The notes beneath the pieces are model-generated. The model was not told the origin of the DNA. It did not search any database and worked only from the letters and a program-made list of their open reading frames with translations. A stretch of 64,000 bases of DNA from Pseudopyrenochaeta lycopersici (Eukaryota; Ascomycota; Dothideomycetes; Pleosporales; Pseudopyrenochaetaceae), in assembly GCA_003313425.1 (NCBI GenBank), contig NHZP01000020.1, positions 248,001 to 312,000 on the forward strand. The letters are read 5' to 3'. Numbering within the stretch: position 1 is the stretch's first letter; each line of letters starts with the position of its first letter. Both the position numbers and the translations under genes were made by a program. Of this stretch, positions 1 through 10,815 are shown in pieces.

Positions 1-103
1 TCATTGCTATCCCGCAACCCCATTCTGCCTACGTCAATCTGCGCTGACGCCCGCCGCTCCTCTCTTCACGCCTTGCTACCAGCGCCGCGCCCGTCGAGCC
101 ATC

Positions 104-2261
104 ATGCCTCCAACGACGGGCACTCGAACGTCGACTCGACAAGGTCGAGCCACGGTCCGACCTACAAATTACTATGCGCGCACTTTTGCCGGACGGCTCG
201 CCGCGAGCGGGCTGGAACAGACGCCGGAAGCTTCCAACGGCGCGCCTGGCTTCCTGCCGGCGCTCACTCACTTCACAGGCGCCGTCGATGCGTTTCCCAA
301 GGAAATAATCAAGCACTTCTCAATGTTCAAGGAAGTTGAGGCAAAGCTGCATGATCCAGAACAGATGCTCAAGGAGCTGCTCGACGAGATCGCGAAGCAG
401 CCTACCACAACCAAGGCGCAGCTACTTGCAGCAGAGCAGACCGCTGGTGCAACTGAGAATAGCGCAAATGTAAGTTTAGACGGTCTGCGTCAGAGAACTA
501 GCATCTCACCATTTGCAGCTCGCCCCGCCGAACCGCGAAAGTCTCTCACCCGACGAGCAAGCTGCCATTCAGAAGCGCCAGCTCTTCTTCCGGCTTCGTA
601 TGCTTATCGCAAACATGCTTCCAACGCTGGATGAGAAGCTCGTTGTGCTTCAGGGCGCGAAAGCTACCAAGGAGAAAGGGCTTGCGCGCATGCATCATTC
701 GTACTCGCAGCTCGACAATGAAATCAGCGAAGAAGCGCGATACGGCAGCCTCACGCACTGGGCATACGCGGACAAGGAAGAAAAGAAGAAAGGCGCGCCC
801 TCACACGAGCGGCAGAGGCGCGAGGTTGCTTCTGCCAATAATTTGGCTGCAGCAGCTCAGCATGTGCATGACGTCGACTCCATAGCCGCGAAAAGCGAAG
901 CTCGGCGCGAGGCTATGATGGCGAATAAGCGTAACCGACACCAGCAGGTCGATTCGGATTTCGATGACAGACCAGCGAAGAAGCCGCAGAAGCGGAAGGC
1001 TGTCCCAGCAGAGTTGACAGCGACAGACAACCGAAACGTTGGCTTGGGTATTTCAAGCAATGGCGTAGTACCGCATGGCAAGCGGAAGAAGACTGAAAAG
1101 GCCCTTGCAGCAGCGGCGGCAGCGGCAGCAGCGGCAGCACCCGCAGCCTTGGCCATGGAGCGATCCTTAAGCAGCGTTCTAAAGCCTGGCGGCACAGGCG
1201 GACGGAGTGGATCGAGTCCAAGGGGAACTCCAGGTCCAGAAAATGGTGCTGTCGCCAAACGGAAACCAAGAGCAGCGCCTGTGCCAGCTCCACGCAAAAG
1301 CCTTGTTCCACCGTATTCGCCTCCACTTGCTTCTTCACCCCTTGCCGCGAATTTCGCCATAAACAAAGCTATCGCCGCGACTTCGGAACGTCCGTTGTCG
1401 GCTCGCGCAAGGAAGAACTCGACAGCGAACTCCGTTGCATCGATCAATGCTCAAGATGTTCAATTCGGCCGCCGCCCGTCGTCTTCTCACTCTGTACAAC
1501 AGGTTATTGGAAGCAATACGATGACTGAGCTCGAGCACGCAACAGCCACCGGGCGTGATCATGCCTCCGTCAAAGTTGCACCATTACCACGAGAGGTCAT
1601 AGATGCACCGCAATCGTTCGAGACTTCGACCATGAAGGTAGAAGATCTAGGACAGACAGAGCCCGAGAAAATGGATATCGACGCACCGACACTGGCCCCC
1701 ATCACAACTAGAGCAGGTCGAACTTCCAAAACTGCGACACCCGTTGTCGGTGCCTTTCCTGAGATACCCATGGCACGAAGTCGTAGCACTCGACACGCAA
1801 ACAATGGGAACTCTAATTCCAATACTTCGTCGGAGAATAATAGCACAATGACTGGTACAGTCTCAAAGCGCGGGCACAAGAAGAACACACAATCAGTCAC
1901 CAACGCTGCTCTTGCCTCACCCGCACTGAAGCCCGTTCCGAATGCGAAATCGAACCCTCCGTCCTCTGCCGCAAGCTCGATCGCCCAAGAACAAGAATAC
2001 CAAGAGGTTGAAGCCGACGTTGAAGTAGAGTCGGACGAAGATGGCGATGAGCCGCGGTATTGCTACTGCAACGAAGTGTCGTACGGAAACATGATTGCGT
2101 GCGACAACGACGATTGCCCGCGTGAATGGTTCCATCTCGCCTGCGTTCATCTCGAGAAAGCGCCCATAGGCAGAACCAAGTGGTTCTGTAGCGACGAGTG
2201 CAAAGACGCCCATGCGAAATCCAAGGCGAAGGGGGGACGTCCGGGAAGCAGTCGACAATAG
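104..2261 (+). CDS. ING-family PHD-finger chromatin protein
   Basis: Two exons, 104-469 and 519-2261, with a 49-nt intron (gtaagt...tttgcag), give about 702 aa. Residues about 50-200 form the N-terminal ING helical region, and the intron falls inside it. A long basic, Ser/Pro/Ala-rich middle carries a polyalanine run coded near 1107-1145. The C-terminus (about residues 637-683) is a PHD finger with the Cys4-His-Cys3 spacing, starting [20 protein letters not shown] and including [10 protein letters not shown] and WFCSDEC. ING proteins read H3K4me3 and sit in histone acetyltransferase or deacetylase complexes; the yeast members are Yng1, Yng2 and Pho23. The long linker prevents a firm choice, although Pho23-like is plausible. 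The start at 104 is the first ATG in frame with the ING domain. Oddity: the stop TAG (2259-2261) is followed by 39 sense codons in the same frame up to TGA at 2379-2381 (see findings). Confidence 0.9.
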
Positions 2262-2381
2262 GAATTAGGAAGGAGTTCAAGGCGTTCTGGGACGGGTCCA
2301 GCAGGAGCTGGGTCTAGGCCAGGCCCCAAGGGAAAGGGCAAGGCTCAACTTAATCTTTGGGATGGATGGAACGCTCTCTGA

Positions 2382-2871
2382 AGCTTCTTCGGTTTGCTTT
2401 CTGGATTTGTGGGATTCGCGGCGCTCTTTGGATCAGGACATGGCGCGCCACTCATGATTATGATGTTTTGGAAGCGCGAGCAGGCCTTCCGGTGGATTTT
2501 GTGTTCGAATTGTTGCATCGCCACGCGGTCTCGTCAGCATTCCATTCTATTCCCATTCTTCTCTTCGCTCTCAGCTTTCTGTACCGCCAGCGCATAGTGA
2601 TAGCGAACGATTATACATCTAGTTCGAGAGCCAGGCTCTCTGTAGCGCCACGAAGCTGAATGCTGTGCATCCGCCCCTGCATATGACTTTGTAATCCCTT
2701 GCTATAATTGGCCAGAACCAGTAATTCAAGCTGAGTTGGACCCTGACCCGCTAAGCTCTGATCCAATACAGCTGCAATACTCACCGCTCAAGCAGGCGAC
2801 TCCAACGCTGTGTATAAATGTTTACCTTTTCTGTTTTCCTTCTTTATGTTTAAACAACTATAGACCTCACA
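2382..2871. other. Intergenic: ING 3' side and metallophosphatase promoter
   Basis: No gene seen. The overlapping open frames in 2357-2659 have no recognisable domain. The right end holds the promoter of the next gene, including a TATA-like element. Confidence 0.6.
2813..2818 (+). promoter_or_regulatory. Possible TATA box of the metallophosphatase gene
   Basis: TATAAA lies about 55 nt upstream of the ATG at 2872 and is followed by a pyrimidine-rich stretch. The spacing suits a core promoter. Assignment is by position and sequence only. Confidence 0.35.
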
Positions 2872-5034
2872 ATGACATCAACAGAGAAGGCTCCATCAGC
2901 GGAAGAGCAACTCATATACGAGCCTCAGGGTGGGGCGCCGAGTACCCCGCCAGACCTAAGGTTCCTGCATTACAACGATGTTTACCATGTCGAAGCTGGC
3001 TCACGAGAACCTGTTGGTGGATACTCGAGGTTCAAGACACTCGTTAACTACTATCGAGATGATGAGAAATTCAATGGGCAGCCAAAGCTGTTGACATTCT
3101 TCTCCGGAGACGCGTTCAATCCGAGCATTGAGAGCAGTATTACGAAGGGTCAGTGAGGTGATGGCTTCCAGACTGTCACAAGAGTGTGTGGGTGTTTGAT
3201 CAACCAACTGACCATATCGCGTAGGTAGTCATATGGTTCCTGTACTGAACAACATTGGTACAGATGTTTCTTGCGTGGGGGTAAGCAGTACAGTATACTT
3301 CTGGAATTTGGAAAACAGCTTACGTGAAAGTAGAACCACGACCTGGACTTCGGCGTTAGGCAGTACCGCTACCTAACCGCAAAATGCAAGTTCCCATGGC
3401 TACTCGCGAATGTCCTCGATCCCGCCCTCGGCGACGGTGTGCCTCTCGGTAACGCGAAGAAGACGGTGATGCTTACGTCCTCGAACGGCATTAAAGTTGG
3501 CGTCATTGGGCTCGCAGAACGAGAGTGGCTCGACACTATAAACGCGTTACCGCCAGACATCATATACGAGAGTGCTTCAGCAACGGCAAAGAAGTTGATC
3601 CCAGAGTTGAAGGAGCAGGGAGCAGAGATTATTGTTTGCGTCTCGCATCAGAGAGAGCCAAATGACAACAAGTTGGCGAAGCAATGCGGAGGAGACTTGA
3701 TCGATATCATACTCGGTGGTCACGACCACTACTACTCATACAGCTTCATCAATGGCACACAGGTGCTACGGTCAGGAACAGACTTCAAGCAGCTCTCGCA
3801 CGTTGAGGCCTGGCGGAAACCGGAAGGTAAGGGTTGGGATTTCAGGATCGTAAGACGCGATGTCGTCAGCAGCATACCACAGGACCCTGAGGCCATGGCA
3901 CTAGTTGAGGAACAGACACGAGAGATCAGGAAACGCCTGGACAAGCCAGTTGGCTACACCGCCGCGCCGCTCGACGCCCGCTTTACGACTGTGCGAACAA
4001 AGGAGTCGAACATTGGCAACTTTGTCTGTGATCTAATGCGTTACTACTATTCTGCCGACTGTTGTATCATGGCCGCCGGAACGATTCGCGGAGATCAAAT
4101 TTATCCCCCAGGCCTTCTCAAATTACGAGATATTGTTAATTGCTTCCCCTTTGAGGACCCCGTCGTTGTGCTGAAGGTCACCGGCAAGGCGATACGGGAA
4201 GCCTTGGAAAATGGTGTTAGCAATTACCCAGCGCTGGAGGGTCGATTCCCGCAGGTGTCAAATATCACGTTTGAGGTGGATTATTCAAAACCGCCGCATT
4301 CGAGGATACAAAGTGTTTTGATAGGTGAGGAACCGCTGGATGAGGCGCGAGAGTTTGTCTTAGCTACCCGTGGATATATGGGTCGTGGCAAAGGTATGTT
4401 GCTTGCTTTATACTGCCTGACTTCTATCTGACGCTAGACTAACGTTGCATGCGCAGATGGCTACACATCCCTCCTCATCGAGGAAGAAGGCGGTGTGGCT
4501 AAAGAGATTGTCTCAGAGGAAAACGGCGTCCTCATTTCCACGATACTCCGCCAATACTTCATGTCTCTCAAGGTCCTCGGAAAGTGGAAACGCTGGGGCA
4601 AATCAATGAACAACAAGTTCCTCTCCATCCAAACCAATCTACAACAGAACCACAACCACACATTCCACGAACCCTCACCAACCTCAACCACTTCCCCTCA
4701 GCTCCCGCAACATCGGAGCATCGACCGCCTTGTTAACTCCAAAGACACGCAAAGCTCAGGCAGTGACACTGAGGATCCAGACGAGGACGAAGATGAGGAT
4801 GACGGACCGATGTATGACTCTAAAGCACCAATACAGTTCAGCCAGAGAGAGTTGGAGGTGATTAGGAAGGTAATGAAGAAGTGGTGGCGCGTTGCAAAAC
4901 TCCAGGGCGCTCCAAAAACGTGTGATGAATTGGGAGGAAGTGAGTTTCAGGTCAACTGGACCAAGGCCATTGCGCCGCGATTGGAAGGCAGGATCAAGGA
5001 GGTTGGGTCTGGAGCGAAGATAGGAGAGTCATGA
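2872..5034 (+). CDS. 5'-nucleotidase-like calcineurin-fold metallophosphatase
   Basis: Four exons, 2872-3148, 3225-3280, 3334-4393 and 4457-5034, keep one frame and give 656 aa. The metallophosphatase motifs run in the expected order: LHYNDVYHVE, then GDAFNPS, then GNHDLDFG (this last one is only restored by the splice at 3280/3334), then GGHDHYY. These are the metal-binding Asp, Asn and His residues of the UshA/5'-nucleotidase fold. A 5'-nucleotidase C-terminal domain follows, with NIGNFVCDLMR and GTIRGDQIYPPGLL. No signal peptide or membrane segment is visible, so a cytosolic enzyme is likely, unlike secreted 5'-nucleotidases. The tail holds an acidic run (DEDEDEDDG) and a Trp/Lys-rich helix. 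The substrate cannot be read from sequence; nucleotides or other phosphomonoesters are possible. Confidence 0.88.
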
Positions 5035-5407
5035 AATACACTATGATAGTTAGGGCGTGTGATGGCTAGCGGGGTGGAAGTGGTGCTCATGCTCTTCTAT
5101 GTCTTGTACAACGTACAACACTTATCAAGACAGAAAATCAGGCAGGTTCCAAGCATAAAATGTCACACCTCATTATGCATCTGCACAATTCACATGTTTC
5201 AGCACTACGACATCACTCAGCTTTTGTGGATCATCTGCTCATCTCTCTAATTATTCATTCAACATTATTTCGTTCGCACGACTCGAGCTATCGGCGTATA
5301 CATATGTCATCACGAGCCTTTGACAATCTAATGTCCAGGACCCCTCATTTGCACAGACCAGCCTTTCTCCATTGCATGTCCGGTCAAATCACCACCACGG
5401 CAGCAGC
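5035..5407. other. Intergenic between convergent genes
   Basis: This is the 3' side of both neighbours. I see no supported gene, only short unrelated open frames. Confidence 0.6.
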
Positions 5408-5886
5408 TTACTCCTTCTTGTAAGAGTCATAGCCGTCATACTGACCATAGCCGTTATACTGACCATAGCCACCTGCCGGGGCGGGAGGGTTGTCGACAGG
5501 TGGAACGGGGACACCAGAGTAGCTTCCGTAGTTGCCATAGCCGCCGGCTGGGGCTGGGTAGTCGCCTTTGAAGGAGGGAGGATTAGTTATACTCTTGCTA
5601 CCTGCGGGAGGGGAAGAGAGATAGCTAAAGGTGAAGGAAGAGGGGAAGTAGGAGGTGAGTTTGGTACTGGCAAAGTGGGGAAGTCGGTGTGCGTGAGATG
5701 ACTGATCATGAGACGGAAGAGTTAGGTCAATAGAGAAGCATACCGTAGCTGGCATAAGTTCCCTGTGCAACGGGGGCGGCGATAACGGATGCCGCGAGGG
5801 CGAGGATGGTAAGAGTGAGCTCTGGAGGGGCGAGGTCAGTGTTATGCTTCCCATGCAGTTCGAACAATACGTGGCCACATACTCAT
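5408..5886 (-). CDS. Small secreted Gly/Tyr-rich repeat protein
   Basis: I reconstruct three exons on the minus strand: 5883-5886 (ATG plus one base), 5744-5821, and 5408-5601 or 5408-5565. The first splice (ATGA|gtatgt...ctccag|AG) creates a clear signal peptide, MKLTLTILALAASVIAAPVA. The mature part has two related repeats, PAPAGGYGNYGSYSG and PAPAGGYGQYNGYGQYDGYD, separated by VPVPPVDNP, and ends DSYKKE. About 12 tyrosines occur in roughly 65 residues. Two acceptors 36 nt apart are both in frame. The nearer one includes SKSITNPPSFKG (91 aa). The farther one skips it (79 aa) and has a good branch-like actaat before it. No known domain is seen. The protein could be a wall or matrix protein, a small effector-like protein, or a precursor peptide. 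It is divergent from the UstYa-like gene at 7024. Confidence 0.72.
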
Positions 5887-7023
5887 GATGTGTGACGTGG
5901 AGATAGGGCAAGAGCAATCGATTACGGCCGGGAGAATATTGACTAATTATCGAGTGATGGAGGAGAAGCTCGACCTGGGGAACCCTTTGTCACTCAAACT
6001 GCAGCTCCAGTTTATATACCAAAAGCAGTAATCAGCTATGATGACCATCGGTCCGACACTGGATATGCAACAGACGCCATCCCAGTGACCGTGGCTTCAA
6101 AGTACACCGTCCAGACTGGAACGCTTTGGTCAAAGAGAGGTACGGTGAGGCCTTTCGCCGACCACGAGGTAGTCGCCACAAACGCAAAGGAGCCGTTGCT
6201 TTCCAGAATCAGGCAATGACAGGCTCTGGCGGGTCGAAAATGGCGTTGATGGAGTGGCGGGATAGGTGGAAGAGCATGAGGGGGCGCGTCTTCAAGACGA
6301 AGCTATTGATCCCCGCATGAGACGTGGGAGGAGTCTTAGCTTGAAGTTGTTATGGTACTTCGCCGTCCGGTTCACTCGGCGATGGTGATCCACGAGCAAG
6401 GGTACAATGGATCGGAAGGTGTCCTCAATAGCTGAGGCTGGATATCGATCGGATCGTGGTATTGTTTCCTTTCACGCAATCTTTCTCTTTGAAGTCTTTG
6501 AACAAGCAGAAACAATGTCTTTGTCGAAGTACACTGCGACCCCACCCCAACTTCGCGATGGCTTCATCATCCTACTAATGACGCCACCGTAAGCTGGACC
6601 ATTGTTCACCCACTTCCTGCATCGGTTAGAGCCCCAAGTAGATAGCGACATCGCCAATCGTTCGCTAAAAAGTCCCATTTAGGGTATACTCAAGATCCTT
6701 TGCCAACACATCTGAGAACCAATACGAGGTGATCCGGCGTTCCTGGTAGGCTAGATTCAGCCTTAAGCGCCACAGGCTAGTGTGAGTGGTTGATGGACGG
6801 GTAAGCTTTCAGCTTTGGCGGGTCTGGTCTTGGAGCTGAAGACCACGGCTTCAAGGGCATGCGAAAGTTACTTTTGTGGTGCATGTCCCGATGTGCATGG
6901 TGTGATTTACAGGTGCTGTTGACGTCGTCGAAGCTTTTTTGAGACAGCACTGTTCACACCTTCCACGGACGTGGCCTTCTTCATTCAAGTTGCGTTCGAA
7001 CTGCTGCACTACCTGCTTCCGAG
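5887..7023. other. Shared divergent intergenic region
   Basis: This 1.1-kb region separates the start codons of the Gly/Tyr-rich secreted protein (-) and the UstYa-like oxidase (+) and so must hold both promoters. Open frames at 6126-6320 and 6407-6592 have no recognisable features. The only motif I can name is a TATA-like element for the minus-strand gene. Confidence 0.6.
6011..6018 (-). promoter_or_regulatory. TATA box of the Gly/Tyr-rich secreted protein gene
   Basis: On the minus strand this reads TATATAAA, about 125 nt upstream of the start codon at 5886. This suits a TATA-driven, probably strongly regulated promoter. Confidence 0.45.
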
Positions 7024-8113
7024 ATGTTTGGTGTTAGAACAGAGAAGCAGTCGGACTTTGGGCGGGTACCAGGTTCGGAAGACTGCGAACAGCTTCTCAC
7101 AGCAAGCGAGAGATCTTCAATTGACTCGCAACCATCAAAACCTGCCTCACGAGGTCCGTCATGGCTAGCGATGGCTATCACAGTCTTCTGGACAGCGATA
7201 CTTTCGGCTGCATTCGGAGCTTGGGTGGCTCAGATGGGACGGTTTGACGCTGATAAGTTCAGCGTACGACATATCTCGCAATACTGTATGTCTGGACTGG
7301 ACAGTATGCAGTCGTGGAGATGCTGACTGTGGATTAGCTCCCATAATCAAGGATGTTGGGGTCACCTACCATACTGTTAGATTTAATGGCTCGTTGTTGA
7401 TGTCAAATCCATTTCGGCTCGACGCTGGACCGGAAGTCGATGCGGCGTGGAAGTCGTTGGGCGCTGATTGTATACTCCGTCTTTCTAGATTCTGCCATTG
7501 GTAGTAGACTAACATCTTTCGCCAGATCGCGCAGCGAGGGTACCGGCTGAGGAAGCAGAACGATCTGGTCTCGCACACGACCAGGTCAAGGTGAAAGAGA
7601 AGTACGGTGGTGGATTTCCGGCGCACGTAGAAGGAATGCATCACTTGCATTGTCTAGTAAGTTCGAAAACGCTCCAAGTACAGCTCAGATCTAACAAAGG
7701 GCAGAACCTCCTTCGCAAGTCTTTAGCGTGGAACTTCAACTACTATCAGAAGCAAGGTCTTGGACCTTTCTCGAATGAGCCAAATATCTTGAAGCATCAT
7801 ATCAGTAAGTGATAAGGACCAGTTTTGCTGCATGAATGCACCACTTACAACAGCTCCAGCTCACTGCCTCGACATTTTACGGCAGCAATTGATGTGCACA
7901 GTTGATGTCGGCGTACTCGGTCAGGTGTGGTACCAGCCCCCAGACGACCATATACAAGCCTTTGTCGATTTCAATACAGTCCACAAATGCCGCAACTTCG
8001 ATGCGATAAGGAGTTGGGCTGAAAAGCATCAGCTGCCGGACACGAAAGATACGCCTTTCGATTTCCTGGAGCCGCCAAAGGATGGTGATCGAGTGTGGCA
8101 CACGGTTCCGTAG
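7024..8113 (+). CDS. UstYa-like (DUF3328) oxidase
   Basis: Five exons, 7024-7285, 7338-7469, 7526-7656, 7705-7804 and 7854-8113, keep frame and give 294 aa. The introns are 48-56 nt with usual signals. A single transmembrane segment spans about residues 47-69, as in UstYa proteins. The hallmark HxxHC motif appears once intact (HHLHC, residues 170-174). The second copy reads TPAHC (residues 209-213), so the first His is replaced by Thr; it continues into CLDILRQQLMC as in the family. Family members oxidise or cyclise peptide or other substrates in fungal secondary metabolism, for example ustiloxin RiPPs. No backbone enzyme, transporter or regulator of a typical cluster lies next to it. The divergent neighbour is a secreted Tyr-rich peptide. 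The substrate is unknown. Confidence 0.85.
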
Positions 8114-8144
8114 ATATATCTGTGTAGTGAGAAAAATTAATGTC

Positions 8145-8933
8145 TTATGAATCCCACATACTAGCAAGGCGGACAGGTCTATCTACCGTCGCCCAGCCAT
8201 CGCGATCCTTGCCCCAATCCCTCCATATCTCTTTTGGCACAATGCTCAGCTCATTCTCCGGGCCGAGTGTTGCGAAATTCACAACAAGCGGATATGGCTC
8301 GAAATCCTCTTCTTCAATATTGCAAGCTGTCTGCTCTCGGTCAAATCTGTATATTACCACCATCCTTCGTGCAGCATGTAGGAATGTCGCCTTCTTGACG
8401 GCATCATCTTGAATGTTTTCCGGTACCATCATGATTATATGCGAGATATTCGGGAAATGCCGCAGAACATTCGACACGCTGCCGTCAAATTGTCCGTACA
8501 GGAGAACCTTTGTAAGCGCTATGTTCTGCAGTAATACAGGTGCACAGCCAACCGCCCCACGAAATTGAGCTAATATCCCAACTTCTGGGGAGTCGTCGTA
8601 ATGCTTGACCCTGGGACCTGCTAACTGTAGGTAAAATATATCTGTGTCAAAGCGGAAGTAGAACTCCCTAGAGCAAGTTGACTCGTGCTCAAACGGGAGC
8701 GTCACTATATCTCCAGCCTTGCTAGCCTGGTAACGAGCCTCTGCACGGGATTCCTGGCATATGTTGACGACTGTGGGTGCAGGACTGGGCGAGTAACGAG
8801 GACAGAACGTGTCCTCTGTGTGGTTTTCATCATGTGGGTAAGTGGTTATGGTGACCAGGCGAGGTGGCTGTGAGAAGTATGCAATGGCCCAGATCTGGAG
8901 ACGGATTTCCTTTGGCAGGGCTAGGATAGACAT
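8145..8933 (-). CDS. 2EXR domain protein
   Basis: Single-exon gene of 262 aa. The N-terminus, starting MSILALPKEIRLQIWAIAYF, matches the 2EXR motif of fungal proteins (LPxEIRLQIW). A conserved block follows, with VVNICQESRAEARYQ and later FYFRFDTDIFYL. The family is greatly expanded in filamentous ascomycetes and has no established biochemical role. The first part resembles an F-box-like interaction module. The gene converges on the UstYa-like gene, with only 31 nt between the stop codons. I see no signal peptide or membrane segment. Confidence 0.85.
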   Translation of the reverse strand: MSILALPKEIRLQIWAIAYFSQPPRLVTITTYPHDENHTEDTFCPRYSPSPAPTVVNICQESRAEARYQASKAGDIVTLPFEHESTCSREFYFRFDTDIFYLQLAGPRVKHYDDSPEVGILAQFRGAVGCAPVLLQNIALTKVLLYGQFDGSVSNVLRHFPNISHIIMMVPENIQDDAVKKATFLHAARRMVVIYRFDREQTACNIEEEDFEPYPLVVNFATLGPENELSIVPKEIWRDWGKDRDGWATVDRPVRLASMWDS

Positions 8934-9305
8934 TTAGGAAAAGACAATGCAGCAATGAGTGAGGTATTGGAGTAGTTCGCAAGGTTGTGTGATGTGGGGC
9001 AATTCACGTGCTAGCGCGTATTTCCTTCATGTGAATACGAACGTGCCGTATACATGAGGAAGTGAAGCAGAGAGCCAAACCGATTACAGCGTAGGCGTAC
9101 ATTAGGAAGCCTGCCCATAGGCTGTAACCTTAGATCCTAAGTCTGCAAGTTTCCAATAAGATCATGGTAAGCCACGAATATCAATGTTCATACTGTGAAA
9201 ATGCAGGTCACGCCAACGAGATGTACTTGCATCGCTACTAAGAACATGTTTAATTTCCTAAGTTGCTTTCCACGGTCCTGAGCCGATCAAGCCCGGCTAC
9301 CAATC
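8934..9305. other. Intergenic
   Basis: Upstream side of the 2EXR gene and downstream side of the Dsc2-like gene. No coding region or recognisable element is seen. Confidence 0.6.
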
Positions 9306-10344
9306 TCAATTCCTCCCTCTAAATTGCTCCGCAACCATATCCCCCAGCGTTCTCCTCTGCCTGGTCGCTCCAGCACCCTGGCCCGTCTCACCCGCTAGTA
9401 TGCCCGTGGCAAGCCCACTAGCACCGCCTTCTCTCTCCCTCTCAGCATCCAATCTCGCTCTGAGGCCTTCAAATCCTTTCTTCTTTTCCTCGCCGACCAT
9501 CCATCCGGGGACCCTCCACCTGGATGCACCAGGTAGTAGATCCCTCCTATATGCAGTGCCTATTGCCCAGCCCACCGCTGCGGCCAAAAAGCTTCCTGGA
9601 AATTGGGACAAAGCGAGTTGTAATGGTGGGAGGTAGGAGAGCGATTTCGATGTCAGCGTTAAGCTGCGGGACCAGAGGCTGGACAGCGCCTGTGTGTTAG
9701 ATTGGGAAGATGACGGTGCCCAAGGAGATATCTTGTATCGGTAGGTATATGGCACAGCGGCGTAGTAGTTTGCGAGGAGGGCGAAGAGAATGGATGTTGG
9801 GCCAGCGGGAAGGTAGTTTATACGGCCAAACGTAAGCGGACGCAGAACGAAGGTCAAGATGAGGGGTGGCAGTAGAGTCGTGTAGGGAAGAGTGACTAGG
9901 AGGAAGGACTGCCGTGAATATTAGCCACAGCCATAAAGAGTGAACGAAGATTGTAATCAGACGACAAAACTTACAGCAAACTTCCTACTCCCCCATAATC
10001 TCTCAATGACCCTGAGTTGATAGAACGTCACAACGCCGAACAGAACTTCCGTCGAATTCGTAAAGCACAACTGTACACAGGCATAAGCTTCCATTTTACA
10101 CCACCCCGCCCGCGAATCTCGGCAATACCACATGCCACCAAAGCCTGCCATACTCCAAACACAGGACCTAACGTACCTGCCAAGTTGCAAAGCGCCAAAG
10201 CTGCCCATAATTCCAAATGTGCGGCACCACCTGGATATGCAGATAGTATCTCGTATCTGTTATAGTCGCGAGGAGGGCGCCGATGACGGTGGAGAAGACG
10301 AGGAATTGCGAGACGGGCGCATTCGTGAAGCCAGAGGATATCAT
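9306..10344 (-). CDS. Dsc2/Ucp14-like rhomboid-fold ER membrane protein
   Basis: Three exons, 10177-10344, 9975-10070 and 9306-9908, with introns of 106 and 66 nt, give 288 aa. Three N-terminal stretches are typical of the UBAC2/Ucp14 rhomboid-like family: [34 protein letters not shown] and [17 protein letters not shown]. Several hydrophobic segments follow, for example [19 protein letters not shown] and [20 protein letters not shown]. In fission yeast Dsc2/Ucp14 belongs to the Golgi Dsc E3 ligase that activates SREBP. Dsc2 normally ends in a UBA domain. Here the C-terminal 70 residues are charged and Gly-rich, and I cannot see a UBA domain. It could be a UBA-less relative rather than the Dsc subunit itself. 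No rhomboid Ser-His catalytic pair is evident. Confidence 0.78.
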
Positions 10345-10815
10345 CGTGTTGGGCGTAGAGGGATATGTATGAGCATAGCTGTGTTGATAAGCTGCACAAA
10401 ATTGGTGGGATGAGGAATGAGGGTTTGACGGTTGAAGCAGACGTGCGGAGCTAATGACGGAGGTGCCACAGTTTGGATTGGAAAGGAACCACCGTGGCGG
10501 CATATCACGTGTACCCACTATCTGTCTATGCACTTCGGTGAAGATGTTTGGAAATTACTGTCCAATTGATGGTACAAGTAAGATATTAAGCTTTGTATTA
10601 GAGATAGAGAGGCTGCCCTAATAGCAGTATTGCGCAGTTTTTCGCAATGTTGGACAAAAACCCTCCCAACCGTTCTGTGGTATCGATGACCTCCTTGCGG
10701 AGTATAAAGCCTTTGAAAGAACGCCACAACCACCCAGGCAAATCCAAAACACCGCGCAAAACCCAGACATGGCAGAAAACAAAAGAAAAGCAGTTTCAAA
10801 CCTCCACACTACCTC
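10345..10815. other. Intergenic
   Basis: Promoter side of the Dsc2-like gene and 3' side of the coiled-coil gene. Short open frames only, and no recognised element. Confidence 0.55.
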
